64,000 bases of DNA from Pseudomonas asiatica (GCF_009932335.1 NZ_BLJF01000001.1:1736001-1800000), one strand, 5' to 3'. Positions 1-8,240 are shown, numbered from the stretch's first letter. Made by a program: numbers and translations. Notes: generated by a model not told the origin, from the sequence alone.

Positions 1-24
1 AGAGCATTCCCAAGGCTGAGAGAC

Positions 25-42
25 AAGGCCCGAAAGGGCCTT
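25..42. terminator. Short hairpin terminator at the end of the GNAT gene
   Basis: A perfect 7-bp stem (AAGGCCC/GGGCCTT) with a GAAA loop sits just past the stop codon of the minus-strand acetyltransferase gene. T/C-rich bases follow on both strands, so it may end transcription of that gene and of a plus-strand gene outside the window. The T-tract is weak. Confidence 0.5.
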
Positions 43-46
43 GCTT

Positions 47-595
47 TCAGGCGTGAAGATCGAGCTCGTGAAGGATTTCGCTGACATCGCCACCCAGGTA
101 GCGGGAGGTGAACCCCAGGGTCTTGGTCAGCCGGTGCATGGCGTAGTTGTTCGCCAGGTCCCTGGAGATCATGCAGTGGAAGCCATTGCGCTTCGCGGCC
201 GCGATCAGGTGCTGCATCAGCAGCCGGCCCAGCCCCTTGCGTTGCCATTCTTCATTTACGGCTACCGCGCATTCGCACTGGAGGCTGCCGGGAACACTGG
301 CATACCGGCTGACCCCGATCTGGCGCAACTGGCCATCTGCATGGACCAGGGCAACGTAGGCTTCGCACTGGTGATGATCCACCGGCATATGCTGCGCATC
401 CAGGCTCGGCACACCGCCACTGAGCCCGGCGATGAAGCGGAAACGCCGGGCCTCGAAGGCGATCGTGCTGAGAAAGCGGCGGTCCCTTTCGCGGTCTTCC
501 TCGCGCAGGGGGCGGATCAGTACGGCAGAGCCATCAGAAAGCTTGTCGATCCAATGCTCGCACGCGTCTGGCTTTTCAGTCTGCTGCCTGTTCAT
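47..595 (-). CDS. GNAT-family N-acetyltransferase
   Basis: 182-residue GNAT protein expected to transfer acetyl from acetyl-CoA to an unknown substrate in the cytoplasm. The acetyl-CoA loop (motif A) is visible as QRKGLGRLL near residue 123, after a CECAVAV beta strand. The N-terminus carries the pattern HWIDKLSDG...VLIRPL, resembling GNAT domains of the protein-lysine acetyltransferase (Pat) type. A clear paralogue lies at 3916-4485, and the two bracket the universal stress protein operon. It diverges from that operon, with a one-mismatch FNR/ANR box between them, so oxygen-dependent control is likely. Protein acetylation is inferred; a small-molecule substrate is equally possible. Confidence 0.85.
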   Translation of the reverse strand: MNRQQTEKPDACEHWIDKLSDGSAVLIRPLREEDRERDRRFLSTIAFEARRFRFIAGLSGGVPSLDAQHMPVDHHQCEAYVALVHADGQLRQIGVSRYASVPGSLQCECAVAVNEEWQRKGLGRLLMQHLIAAAKRNGFHCMISRDLANNYAMHRLTKTLGFTSRYLGGDVSEILHELDLHA

Positions 596-697
596 GTCGC
601 CTCCCGGTCACCTGGTCGATGCTTGCCAGAGCTGTTGTACCGTGCTGGGCGGCGCCGGTTCTGACAATCGTCAAGTTCCGGCTCGGATGGTGGTTTT

Positions 698-711
698 CTG
701 ATCTGCATCAA
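698..711. promoter_or_regulatory. Candidate FNR/ANR box, one mismatch
   Basis: CTGATCTGCATCAA matches the TTGAT-N4-ATCAA consensus at 9 of 10 defined positions. It lies about 70 bp before the universal stress protein start and about 100 bp before the divergent GNAT start, so it could serve either gene. Two perfect boxes occur in the same island (5119 and 6734). Confidence 0.6.
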
Positions 712-781
712 GCGCGAACAGGCCTGCTTTCGGACAATCGCCTACATCATCACGCCAGCCGCGCAAGCCCGGAGGTTCGCC

Positions 782-1696
782 ATGGGTCAATATCGTCAAC
801 TGCTGGTGCTGCTCACCGAGCTCGATCCGCATTCGGCCGCGCTGCGCCGGGCCCTGGCCCTGGCGCATGTCAGTGGTGCCAGTGTGCATGTACTGGGCTT
901 GTTCGAACCGACGCAGGAGCACCTGCTGCGCGAAGAGCGATTGAACGAGGCCGATATCCAGCGTCAGTTCGACCACTACGGTTTGCGGCTGGCGGGGTTG
1001 GTCGAGCGTCACCGTGGCAGCGGCCCCGCTTTGACGGTCGACACCTTGCAGGCAGATGACATCCGCAGCCAGGCCATCGACTACATCAGCGAACTGCACC
1101 CCGATATGGTCATCAAGGACAGCGAAGTGACGCCAACCATGATGCGCCTGTTCAGCACGCCCCTGGATTGCGCGTTGATGCGGGGCTTGAAGGGCATCAC
1201 GCACTTCGTACCGGAGGCGGCGGTGTCGCTGCCCCGGCGCGTGCTGGTCGCCGTGGACACCTCCTTCAGCGAAACCCCCGAGGACCAGGCGTCCTTCAAC
1301 CGCAGGCTGATTCGTGCAGCGCAGGCGCTGGCACTGCAATGCGATGCACAGCTGCACCTGCTCTCGGCCTACAACCTGGCGGGCGTGTTCGCCTCGGACA
1401 TGAACGTTACCCAGGCGTGGATCGATGAGATGCGCAATGCCTTGAAGGAGCCGTTCGACACCTTGGCGGACGCCGAGGGGGTCCCGGCCGATTGCCGCCA
1501 CTTCCTGGAAGGTGGCCCGGTTCAGGTGATTCGCGAGCAAGTCGCTGTGCTGGATATCGACGCGGTGGTCATGGGCGTCGTGCAGCCAAAGGGCCTGGAC
1601 AAACTGCTCGGCGACACCACAGAACGCATCGTCAGCCGCCCGCCGTGCAGCGTCCTTGCGGTTCACCCTCAAGCGGCCGAAACCTTGGAGCCCTAG
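782..1696 (+). CDS. Tandem-domain universal stress protein
   Basis: 304-residue cytoplasmic protein with two Usp domains (about 1-145 and 150-297), an UspE-like layout. The second domain ends with the nucleotide-binding pattern VVMGVVQPKGLDKLLGDT followed by CSVLAV, typical of ATP-binding Usp proteins. The first domain is more degenerate. The start codon follows GGAGG. The next gene begins 2 bp after the stop, so it is the first gene of an operon with the beta-CASP protein and a membrane protein. Usp proteins of this layout are commonly induced by ANR in low oxygen in Pseudomonas, and the upstream box agrees with that. Confidence 0.9.
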   Translation: MGQYRQLLVLLTELDPHSAALRRALALAHVSGASVHVLGLFEPTQEHLLREERLNEADIQRQFDHYGLRLAGLVERHRGSGPALTVDTLQADDIRSQAIDYISELHPDMVIKDSEVTPTMMRLFSTPLDCALMRGLKGITHFVPEAAVSLPRRVLVAVDTSFSETPEDQASFNRRLIRAAQALALQCDAQLHLLSAYNLAGVFASDMNVTQAWIDEMRNALKEPFDTLADAEGVPADCRHFLEGGPVQVIREQVAVLDIDAVVMGVVQPKGLDKLLGDTTERIVSRPPCSVLAVHPQAAETLEP

Positions 1697-1698
1697 CC

Positions 1699-3066
1699 AT
1701 GCAACTGACATTCCTCGGTGGTACCGGGACCGTGACGGGCAGCAAGTTCCTATTGACCCACGAGAGCAGCCGCGTGCTGATCGACTGCGGGCTGTTCCAA
1801 GGCTACAAGCAACTGCGCCTGCGCAACTGGGAACCGCTATCGGCGGCGCTGCGCGCGCTCGATGCCGTGGTGCTGACCCACGCCCACCTCGACCACAGCG
1901 GTTATCTTCCGGTGCTCGCGAAGGAAGGCTATACCGGGCCGATCTACGCAACACCGGCCACCTGTGCCTTGGCCGAAATCCTGTTGCTCGACAGTGCCCG
2001 GCTGCAAGAAGAGCAGGCAGAGCATGCCAACCGGCACGGCTACTCGAAGCATTCGCCGGCACGCCCGCTTTACACCGAACAGGATGCAAAGCGTGCCTTG
2101 GCATTGTTGCGCCCTGTGGAGTTGCATCACCCGACCATGATTGCGCCAGGGATGGAGCTGCTGTTGCGCACGGCTGGGCACATACTCGGCGCGGCGACGG
2201 TACAGATCAAGGTCGACGGCCAGACCTTGGTCTTCTCTGGCGACCTGGGTCGGCCACAAGACCCGATCATGCGCGCGCCGGAACTGATCAGGACGGCAGA
2301 CGTGCTGCTGGTGGAGTCCACCTATGGCGATCGCCAGCATCCAAGCGAATCGACCGAACAGTTTCTGACCCAGGTCATCAACCAGACCCTCCTGCGCCAC
2401 GGCATCACCTTGGTGCCCTCATTCGCGGTTGGCCGGGCCCAGTTGCTGATGTATTACCTGTACAAGCTCAAGCGCGATGGCCTGATACCCGACATTCCGG
2501 TCTACCTCAACAGCCCGATGGCCACAGACGCAACCACCCTTTACCAGCAGTTCCGGAGCGAGCATCGCCTGACGTTGGCGGAATGCGCCGACATGTGCAG
2601 GGACACGCATATCATCCGTACCGTCGATGAATCCCGGCATCTGGATCAGCTGCGTGAGCCCGCGGTCATTATCGCCGCCAGTGGCATGGCGACCGGTGGA
2701 CGAGTCTTGCACCATCTCAAGGCGCTGGCCCCCAACCCACGCAACAGCATTCTGTTCTCTGGTTTCCAGGCCGGCGGTACGCGCGGCGCCGACATCGTCG
2801 CCGGTGCGCGCAGTGTCCGCCTGCACGGTGAAGACGTGCCTATCCGGGCCCAGGTGCATGCGATGGATAATCTCTCTGCGCACGTCGATGCCGACGAGAT
2901 CATGGAGTGGTTGCGCGGTTTCGCCCGCCCGCCACGCCAGACCTATGTCATCCATGGTGAGCCGCACGCCGCCGACACGTTGCGGCGGCGGATCAGCATC
3001 GAGCTCGGTTGGCAGGTGTACGTACCCGAGTACCACGAAACGGTTGCTATTGACCCAGTGCGCTAG
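1699..3066 (+). CDS. Beta-CASP metallo-beta-lactamase-fold RNase-like protein
   Basis: 455 residues; the start at 1699 was chosen because the protein family begins with MQLTFLGGTGTVTGS and the upstream extension overlaps the usp gene. Metal ligands are visible in THAHLDHSG (motif II), SGDLG, and a C-terminal VIHGEPHA. The beta-CASP segment shows YLNSPMA, ASGMATGGRVLHH and SGFQAGGTRG. The family includes CPSF73-like and TTHA0252-type RNA endo/exonucleases, so an RNA-processing role is likely, but the substrate is unknown. Its place between a universal stress protein and a membrane protein under an FNR-type box suggests a low-oxygen stress function. Confidence 0.88.
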   Translation: MQLTFLGGTGTVTGSKFLLTHESSRVLIDCGLFQGYKQLRLRNWEPLSAALRALDAVVLTHAHLDHSGYLPVLAKEGYTGPIYATPATCALAEILLLDSARLQEEQAEHANRHGYSKHSPARPLYTEQDAKRALALLRPVELHHPTMIAPGMELLLRTAGHILGAATVQIKVDGQTLVFSGDLGRPQDPIMRAPELIRTADVLLVESTYGDRQHPSESTEQFLTQVINQTLLRHGITLVPSFAVGRAQLLMYYLYKLKRDGLIPDIPVYLNSPMATDATTLYQQFRSEHRLTLAECADMCRDTHIIRTVDESRHLDQLREPAVIIAASGMATGGRVLHHLKALAPNPRNSILFSGFQAGGTRGADIVAGARSVRLHGEDVPIRAQVHAMDNLSAHVDADEIMEWLRGFARPPRQTYVIHGEPHAADTLRRRISIELGWQVYVPEYHETVAIDPVR

Positions 3067-3085
3067 CCTGGGCCGGGAGGCTGTC

Positions 3086-3730
3086 ATGGATACACAAGCA
3101 AGGGCGAAACTCCGGGCCTGGATGCATCGGCCACGGGGTAGCCTGGGGTTTATCGTGGCAATCTTCGCACTGCTCGTCGTGGTCGCTGCCTACCGGTCGT
3201 TGAACCCGAACTGGCGCCTGCCGATGCAACATCCACTTATGCTGCTGGCGTTGCTCGCCTTGTGCGTGGCGTTGGGGTGGGTGGTGCAGCGTGGCGTGAA
3301 ACGCACGGTAGGCAAGACCATATTCAACGGCCAGGCCACGGGCTGGCAGGCTCGGCTTGCCTTCCTGCGCTCGGTCACCCAGGAGTCGAACGTGCTCTTG
3401 GGCATGTTGCTGTTCCTGGCGTTGCTCGCTGGCGGCACGGTTTGGCTGGCGGGGCGCTCGGTGGACCGAATCGTGGAAAATTGCACAGACAGCCTGCAGG
3501 CCCGGGTGAACACCCCTGAGGATGAAAAGCTCACGGCATTGGTCGGCAAGCCGGTGTGTACCTGCCTGGCGCAGACGTTTCTCGACCGTAATGGGGTGAT
3601 ACGCCTGGCCTTGTTCGAAACGCCGATGCGGGAAGTGAGCGCATACAAGGCGTTGACGGCAGACGATGAACAGCGCTGCCTCGAGCAGTTCGACCTGCTG
3701 CCTGAAGAGGCCCGGGCGACGCTGCCTTGA
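3086..3730 (+). CDS. Unrecognised inner-membrane protein with three predicted TM segments
   Basis: 214 residues from the ATG at 3086, preceded by GGGAGG and 19 bp after the beta-CASP gene. Hydrophobic segments are visible at about 20-36, 50-66 and 104-122. A soluble C-terminal part follows, with a CTC motif (GKPVCTCLAQ) and a third cysteine further on, which might bind metal or form a disulfide. No family was recognised. As the third gene of the usp operon it probably shares its regulation. A longer reading frame exists upstream but overlaps the previous gene almost completely and is not favoured. Confidence 0.6.
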   Translation: MDTQARAKLRAWMHRPRGSLGFIVAIFALLVVVAAYRSLNPNWRLPMQHPLMLLALLALCVALGWVVQRGVKRTVGKTIFNGQATGWQARLAFLRSVTQESNVLLGMLLFLALLAGGTVWLAGRSVDRIVENCTDSLQARVNTPEDEKLTALVGKPVCTCLAQTFLDRNGVIRLALFETPMREVSAYKALTADDEQRCLEQFDLLPEEARATLP

Positions 3731-3915
3731 ATGTTATGTAGTGCTTGCCAGTAGCTGAAACGACAGGCGCCCGTCGCGGCGCGGGAGGTTTCCATGTCGC
3801 ATGATCTTGCTCTTTGTTCACGGATACCTCCTCGTGCGGATAGGGCCGGAGGTCGCGGGGCTTGCAGCGGGCGGGGCAGCACGGTGGCTGCCCCAGGCGC
3901 TGGCGCAGCGGCGCT

Positions 3916-4485
3916 TCAGGTCAGGTTGAGGCGATGGATGACCTGGGCCGGATCATCCGGATCGGTAGTGGTGGTGAATCCTGCCGCCTTGGCCAGGTCG
4001 CGCATCGCCAGGTTGGCGGCTGAGTCGATCGAGTACATCTGCCGCAGGCCCTTTGCCCGGGCATGATCGGTCAGGTGCTTGAGCAGCAGGCGGCCCAGGC
4101 CATGGTGCTGCCAGCTGTCGAGTACTGTCACGGCGCATTCGCATTCATCCTTGCCGGCAATGGCGGCATAACGCGATATGCCCACCTCCTGCAGCTCGCC
4201 GTCCACATGGGCGAGGGCGACATAAGCCGCTTGTCGGTCCTGGTCGACCGCCATCAACTGGTCGAGCATCGCCTCACCGGGCTCTTTGATCTGGCACAGG
4301 AAGCGAAAATGCCGCGACTGCGGTGACAGCCGTTCGATGAAGGCCCTCTCGCGCTCCCGGTCCTTGGCTTGCAGCGGCCTGATCAGTACATGGGTGCCAT
4401 TGTCGAGGGCTTCGATCCAATGTTCGCCCGCAGGCTTGGGAAACGAGGGCGCGGTATGTTGACGGGAAGTATCAGCAGAAGCCAT
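3916..4485 (-). CDS. GNAT-family N-acetyltransferase, paralogue of the 47-595 protein
   Basis: 189 residues. It shares the pattern EHWIEALDNG...VLIRPL...DRERER and CECAVTVLDSWQHHGLGRLLL with the protein at 47-595, so the two arose by duplication. Motif A is QHHGLG near residue 128, one residue off the usual Q/R-x-x-G-x-G/A spacing but functional in form. It lies 57 bp downstream of the hemerythrin gene on the same strand and is probably co-transcribed with it. Substrate unknown. Confidence 0.85.
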   Translation of the reverse strand: MASADTSRQHTAPSFPKPAGEHWIEALDNGTHVLIRPLQAKDRERERAFIERLSPQSRHFRFLCQIKEPGEAMLDQLMAVDQDRQAAYVALAHVDGELQEVGISRYAAIAGKDECECAVTVLDSWQHHGLGRLLLKHLTDHARAKGLRQMYSIDSAANLAMRDLAKAAGFTTTTDPDDPAQVIHRLNLT

Positions 4486-4542
4486 GGCAGTATCCTCGTG
4501 TGATTGAGATGGGGCGGTTGGGCGCTTGAATTTGCACTCCAG

Positions 4543-5001
4543 TTAATGCCATTGATGTTTTATTTCCAGCCATTGACTGTTTGAAAGCCATTTGTCTGCA
4601 GCTGGAAAGAATATGTTTTCCTCCGACTCCATGTGGTCGTAATATTTTTCGATATAGTCATCGACAGTGTCAGCGATTACTTTCGTGTCTTTTGTCGTAG
4701 CCGCTAATGTTTTCAATTGCCCAGCAATGCGCGCAAATGCCTGGTGATCTCGCTCGATATCCAGGATCCGCGGGTGGATCGGCGCCTCCGTGGCCAGCAA
4801 GGCTCGCCGAATGATTTCTTCATTCTCATGGTGGTGCCGCTCTGCATTGCTGTGCAAGGCCTCCAACATTTCGAACAAAAGCTTACAGTCATCAGTGGCA
4901 TCGGGTTCATGCTTTAGCTTTTTCAGCAACTTCCTGATCTGGCTTATCTTATTGGCCATGTCATGGTGATAGGCGTGAAGTTCGTTCAGTAAGGTATTCA
5001 T
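4543..5001 (-). CDS. Hemerythrin-domain protein
   Basis: 152-residue four-helix protein with the expected di-iron ligands: an HHD pair near residue 12, HHHENEE near 56, a central HQAF, and HMESEENIFFP near 125. Hemerythrin-like proteins bind O2 or NO at a di-iron site and act as sensors or protectants. It is divergent from the FNR-family regulator, and a perfect FNR box centred about 125 bp upstream sits in the shared region. The gene uses many AT-ending codons (for example TTTATT, AATATT) and looks lower in GC than its neighbours, a possible sign of later acquisition. Confidence 0.88.
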   Translation of the reverse strand: MNTLLNELHAYHHDMANKISQIRKLLKKLKHEPDATDDCKLLFEMLEALHSNAERHHHENEEIIRRALLATEAPIHPRILDIERDHQAFARIAGQLKTLAATTKDTKVIADTVDDYIEKYYDHMESEENIFFPAADKWLSNSQWLEIKHQWH

Positions 5002-5118
5002 GACACATCCTCTACACGTTACCAGACAATGCAGATTTATAAGGCCCAGGGGCCTTCAGACAGGAACACGGGTTGAAGGCTGTCTAAGTCGAGCATGAGG
5101 GCAGCGCACTGGCCTGAC

Positions 5119-5132
5119 TTGATCTTGATCAA
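5119..5132. promoter_or_regulatory. Perfect FNR/ANR box between hemerythrin and fnr-type gene
   Basis: TTGATCTTGATCAA is an exact TTGAT-N4-ATCAA match. If it acts at -41.5 for the regulator gene, transcription would start near 5167. That is downstream of the alternative start at 5152 and supports the ATG at 5236. It may also serve the divergent hemerythrin gene. Confidence 0.8.
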
Positions 5133-5235
5133 GCTTTAGTGGGGCACAGCCATGACCCTTGGTCAGTTGCCTCAGAAACTTCGGGCGAAGCGGCTAGCGT
5201 TTATAGAGCCCGCAAGAAAAAGCGGAGACATCGTC

Positions 5236-5967
5236 ATGTCAGGCCCTGAAGATATGGGTATAAAGCCCCAGGTAAAGTGCCTTGCGTGCTCTTTGAGCCG
5301 ACTTTGCCTGCCCGCCAGCCTAAGCGTCGATGAAGTGGAAAAGCTGGAGCGTATCATTCGCCGTAACCGCCCTTTGAAGAGGGGCGAGTATCTGTTCAAG
5401 GCCGATGAGCCCATGGAGCATGTGTTTGCCCTGCGCTCAGGAGTCATCAAGAATTTTCTGATTGATACCGAGGGCAACGAGCGGGTCACCGGCTTCGTTC
5501 TGCCGGGCGAAATCTTGGGGCTGGACGCTATCGGGGCAAGTCATTATCGGAGCTATGCGTTGGCGCTGGACGTTTCGCTGGTCTGCTCGATCCGGCTGGA
5601 CCAGTTGGTTGATCTGTCGGGGCAGATACCCGGATTGCGCTATCAACTGTTGCACATGCTCAGCCTGGGTATTCAAGGCAAGGACGAACACCTGCGCTGT
5701 TGCCACGGACGAGCCGAGCAGCGCCTTTCGCTTTTCCTGTTGGGCATGGCGGCGCGTTATCAAGAAAGAGGTTTGCGTGCAGACGTCCTTAATCTGCCCA
5801 TGTCGCGAGGAGATATCGCAAACTACCTGGACCTTACCCTGGAAACTGTCTCCCGGCTTTTCAGCCGGTTCAATCAGGCTGGGCTCCTGCAATGCGTTGG
5901 CCGGGAAGTCCGACTCATCGATCAACAGGGCCTGCTCAAGCTCAGTCGGATGGAGGAGCCGAATTGA
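5236..5967 (+). CDS. FNR/ANR-type Crp-family oxygen-responsive regulator
   Basis: 243 residues from the ATG at 5236 (preceded by GCGGAGA). An in-frame ATG at 5152 would add 28 residues without family similarity. The N-terminus has the FNR cysteine pattern C-x2-C-x5-C (KCLACSLSRLC), and a fourth cysteine lies in the sensor domain near residue 119, as needed for an O2-sensing [4Fe-4S] cluster. A cNMP-type beta roll precedes a C-terminal HTH with the FNR recognition helix ETVSRLFSRF. P. putida carries several FNR paralogues; this looks like the one linked to a universal-stress/Hsp20 island. It is probably both regulator and autoregulated target of the boxes here. Its stop overlaps the convergent flavoprotein gene by 26 bp. 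Confidence 0.92.
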   Translation: MSGPEDMGIKPQVKCLACSLSRLCLPASLSVDEVEKLERIIRRNRPLKRGEYLFKADEPMEHVFALRSGVIKNFLIDTEGNERVTGFVLPGEILGLDAIGASHYRSYALALDVSLVCSIRLDQLVDLSGQIPGLRYQLLHMLSLGIQGKDEHLRCCHGRAEQRLSLFLLGMAARYQERGLRADVLNLPMSRGDIANYLDLTLETVSRLFSRFNQAGLLQCVGREVRLIDQQGLLKLSRMEEPN

Positions 5968-6667
5968 GGGCCTCGAGAATCCTGTCATAACGTTGCACAG
6001 GCCCATTCAGAGGAAATTGACAATTCCAGGATGGACGCGACACATGGTCTGCCCGCAACCAGATACGCTGTATCGGGACCCCTTTTTGCCAACAGATGCG
6101 CGCGGCATGCCTTGCCACCAAGGATGGCGCGCAGCAGTAGACAGTGTCCGGCTTGAAATCCTCCAGCTGTTCAGTCAGTTGACTCCAAACGCTTCTGCTG
6201 TTGCGCGGCACCGAGGTAAACGCTGAGATCCATGGCTTACATTCAGCGGGCAGTTGCTCCTGCTCAAAGCTTTCGTGCAACAGCCTCACCTCTACCCAAG
6301 GTAGCCAACAGCGAACCTCATCCAGTGTGCAAAGTAGCGCCAAAACCCCCTCGCCGTGAGTGATAGCCAGCAGTCGCACACTCTGCAAGGGCACCGGCCA
6401 GGCGCTGCCCAGAGGGCCTGAGTACTCCAGCAGATCTCCGACCTTCAATGCCAGGACGCTGCGGGTGGCGACCATGAACCGACCTGCTGCGCCAGGCATG
6501 CTGATGTAGTTGCAGGTCCAGCGCTGGGTTTGATTCGCCAGTTGGCAATACTGGCCTGGCATCGCCTCGCTGCGTTGCGGGTTGCACAGCATCAGGCGAA
6601 GGTACTGTATGCCGGGCCCCGGCAATGTTTCCAGCAAACGGACACACTCACTGTCATCCTGGTCCAT
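5942..6667 (-). CDS. Ferredoxin-NADP reductase-like flavoprotein with degenerate Fe-S motif
   Basis: 241 residues from the ATG at 6667 (preceded by GAGG). A GTG at 6697 could add ten residues but would sit near the predicted transcription start. The N-terminal FAD-binding beta barrel resembles hydrogenase/sulfite-reductase gamma subunits and PyrK (PGQYCQL, YSGPLG), and an NAD-binding half follows (TVYCCAP). These relatives end with four cysteines binding a [2Fe-2S] cluster. Here only one remains (RPSWNC), so the cluster is probably lost. Electron transfer from NAD(P)H to an unknown partner is inferred. It is divergent from hsp20 with a perfect FNR box between. Confidence 0.75.
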   Translation of the reverse strand: MDQDDSECVRLLETLPGPGIQYLRLMLCNPQRSEAMPGQYCQLANQTQRWTCNYISMPGAAGRFMVATRSVLALKVGDLLEYSGPLGSAWPVPLQSVRLLAITHGEGVLALLCTLDEVRCWLPWVEVRLLHESFEQEQLPAECKPWISAFTSVPRNSRSVWSQLTEQLEDFKPDTVYCCAPSLVARHAARICWQKGVPIQRIWLRADHVSRPSWNCQFPLNGPVQRYDRILEALNSAPPSD

Positions 6668-6733
6668 ATGCGCCTCGAACAGGTTTGGGCGGGCCACGTT
6701 CCATATAAGCTAAGCCCCTGCGATGGCAACACT

Positions 6734-6747
6734 TTGATCAGGATCAA
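6734..6747. promoter_or_regulatory. Perfect FNR/ANR box between flavoprotein and hsp20 genes
   Basis: TTGATCAGGATCAA is an exact match to TTGAT-N4-ATCAA. It is centred about 73 bp before the flavoprotein ATG (minus strand) and about 121 bp before the hsp20 ATG, so either or both genes may be controlled by it. Confidence 0.8.
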
Positions 6748-6861
6748 ACCGACAGAGGATGGTGGCCGCATCCTGATTGATAAAGGTCAAACGGGGGCTT
6801 GCCTGCCAGCGCAATATCGAGGCGTCTCCCAGGGAGGCATTACTCATTAGAGGAGGTCGCC

Positions 6862-7416
6862 ATGTCCGAAACAGCGAAGAAAGTACCTGTCACTTCCGCA
6901 ACCACCCAACCTGCCAAGGCTACGCCGCCAAGTACCGAGCCATCGGACCTGTGGCACCCATTCCAGCAGTTGCGGCGTCAGATCGACAGCCTGTTCGACG
7001 ATTTCGGTCGCCGGCCATTGCGCATGCCGTTCAGCCATACCCCGTTCGATGTCGAGCCATTCTGGCGCCGTGAACTGTTCAGCCATGGCATGCCGGCGAT
7101 GGATATCAGCGAACTGGCCGATGAGTTTCGCATCAGCGCCGAACTGCCTGGAGTGGACGACAAGGACATCGAGATCAAGCTGGTCAATGGCAACGTTGTG
7201 ATCCGCGGCGAGAAGCAGGAAGAGGTTGACGAAAAACGCAAGGAGTACCACTTGTCAGAGCGTCACTACGGCAGCTTCGAGCGGGTCTTCCAGTTGCCCC
7301 GTGAAGTCGACGCTGAAAAGATCACTGCCCAGTTTGCCAAGGGTGTGCTGCTGGTGCACTTGCCCAAGCGCGCCGAAGCGATTCACCCTGAAAAAGTGAT
7401 TCCCATCACCAAATGA
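6862..7416 (+). CDS. Hsp20/alpha-crystallin small heat-shock protein
   Basis: 184 residues; the start at 6862 follows AGGAGG, and the earlier in-frame start at 6799 is rejected. The alpha-crystallin domain covers about 75-175, with ELPGVDDKDI, VIRGEKQEE, SFERVFQLP and the late GVLLVHLPK. The C-terminal I-x-I-type anchor appears as VIPITK. It is an ATP-independent holdase expected to form oligomers and keep unfolded proteins soluble. It belongs to the longer-N-terminus Hsp20 class and is not the short IbpA type. The FNR box upstream and stress-protein neighbours suggest induction in low oxygen. Confidence 0.93.
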   Translation: MSETAKKVPVTSATTQPAKATPPSTEPSDLWHPFQQLRRQIDSLFDDFGRRPLRMPFSHTPFDVEPFWRRELFSHGMPAMDISELADEFRISAELPGVDDKDIEIKLVNGNVVIRGEKQEEVDEKRKEYHLSERHYGSFERVFQLPREVDAEKITAQFAKGVLLVHLPKRAEAIHPEKVIPITK

Positions 7417-7542
7417 GCGACCCGGCCGCGTTCAGGAGCATGGACGCTCCCTTTTCGTGTTACAGCGCAACGGTGCTCCAACCAACTGCCCCAGGTGACC
7501 TTCGCAAGCCGTCTACTTGTGGCACTGGACGCCACACCCAGA

Positions 7543-7556
7543 CGCCTGAACAGGCG
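7543..7556. terminator. Weak hairpin between hsp20 and K+ channel genes
   Basis: A 5-bp GC-rich stem (CGCCT/AGGCG, loop GAAC) followed by CTATTT lies between two convergent genes. It could terminate hsp20, but the T-tract is short. Confidence 0.35.
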
Positions 7557-7982
7557 CTATTTGGCTTTCCAGTATTTCTGCATTTCGAGGAACAGGAACG
7601 ACGCGGTCCAGGTGATCAGCACCAGGCCTGTCAACGCTTGCAGGCCGGTGAGGTACTTCAGATGGCCGTTAGGCGCTATGTCGCCAAAGCCTATCGTGGT
7701 GTAGGTGGTGAAGGAAAAGTACACGCAATCCAGGAAGCTGCCGTCGAAGTTGCCACTGAGCGTGCCCCAGCCTTCGGCGTGAATCATCAGGTAATACACC
7801 AGGGCGAAACACCAGACCTCCAGCGCATGAGCCAGCAGCGCGCCGAATACGCCTGCGACGATCCGGAATCGGTTCCACAGTTTCAACCGCGGTAGCCAGT
7901 CGTTCAGGCGCAGCAGGCATTCGTAGTGGATGATCACCACCAGGATCACCACCAGCATGTTGATCAATGTGACGGTGAGCAT
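7557..7982 (-). CDS. Small two-TM potassium channel-family protein
   Basis: 141 residues with hydrophobic segments at about 3-20, 43-65 and 110-130, and the canonical selectivity filter TTIGFGD near residue 97. No ligand-binding RCK or cyclic-nucleotide domain follows, so it is a bare pore subunit that probably forms a homotetramer in the inner membrane. It lies 27 bp downstream of the FtsH remnant on the same strand and may be transcribed with the small membrane-protein gene further upstream. Confidence 0.85.
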   Translation of the reverse strand: MLTVTLINMLVVILVVIIHYECLLRLNDWLPRLKLWNRFRIVAGVFGALLAHALEVWCFALVYYLMIHAEGWGTLSGNFDGSFLDCVYFSFTTYTTIGFGDIAPNGHLKYLTGLQALTGLVLITWTASFLFLEMQKYWKAK

Positions 7983-8009
7983 GGTCGGTACTCGGACTGG
8001 ATCGGAGTG

Positions 8010-8240
8010 TCATTTGGCCGCATCGACCAGATTATAGGTGGCAGGCTCCTTGGCCACCGGCAGCAGCGCCGGGAATTCTTCCGGGGTGATGGTTTCCCTG
8101 GCCAACAACAGGCGTGCCCCAGTGTCCAGGTCGGCGCGTCGTTGCTCGAGCAAGGTCCGGGCACGGGCGTAAGCGTCTTTCAGCAGGCCTCGAATACCCA
8201 GGTCGATTTCGCGCGCGGTCTGCTCTGTACAGGTAGTCCC
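8010..8240 (-). pseudogene. Remnant of the FtsH C-terminal protease domain
   Basis: In this frame about 77 residues read as the end of an FtsH-type M41 protease: CTEQTAREIDLGIRGLL, then AYARARTLLEQRRADLD and ARETITPEEFPALL, which match the helical C-terminus of FtsH (E. coli has ETARIIDQEV...RARQLLTDN...ETID). The AAA+ ATPase and the HExxH zinc site are absent. Upstream of position 8240 the frame is nonsense, because a membrane-protein gene is encoded there in another frame. It looks like a deletion that removed most of an ftsH-like gene and joined its tail to the neighbour. Confidence 0.7.

Noticed and set aside
671..2104. 477-residue minus-strand frame opposite usp and the beta-CASP gene
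   Set aside because: It is antisense to two clearly recognised genes and its sequence looks like reverse-frame translation of high-GC coding DNA.
5152..5235. Upstream ATG giving a 271-residue FNR-type protein
   Set aside because: The added residues are unlike FNR proteins, and the FNR box at 5119 would place the transcription start downstream of this codon.
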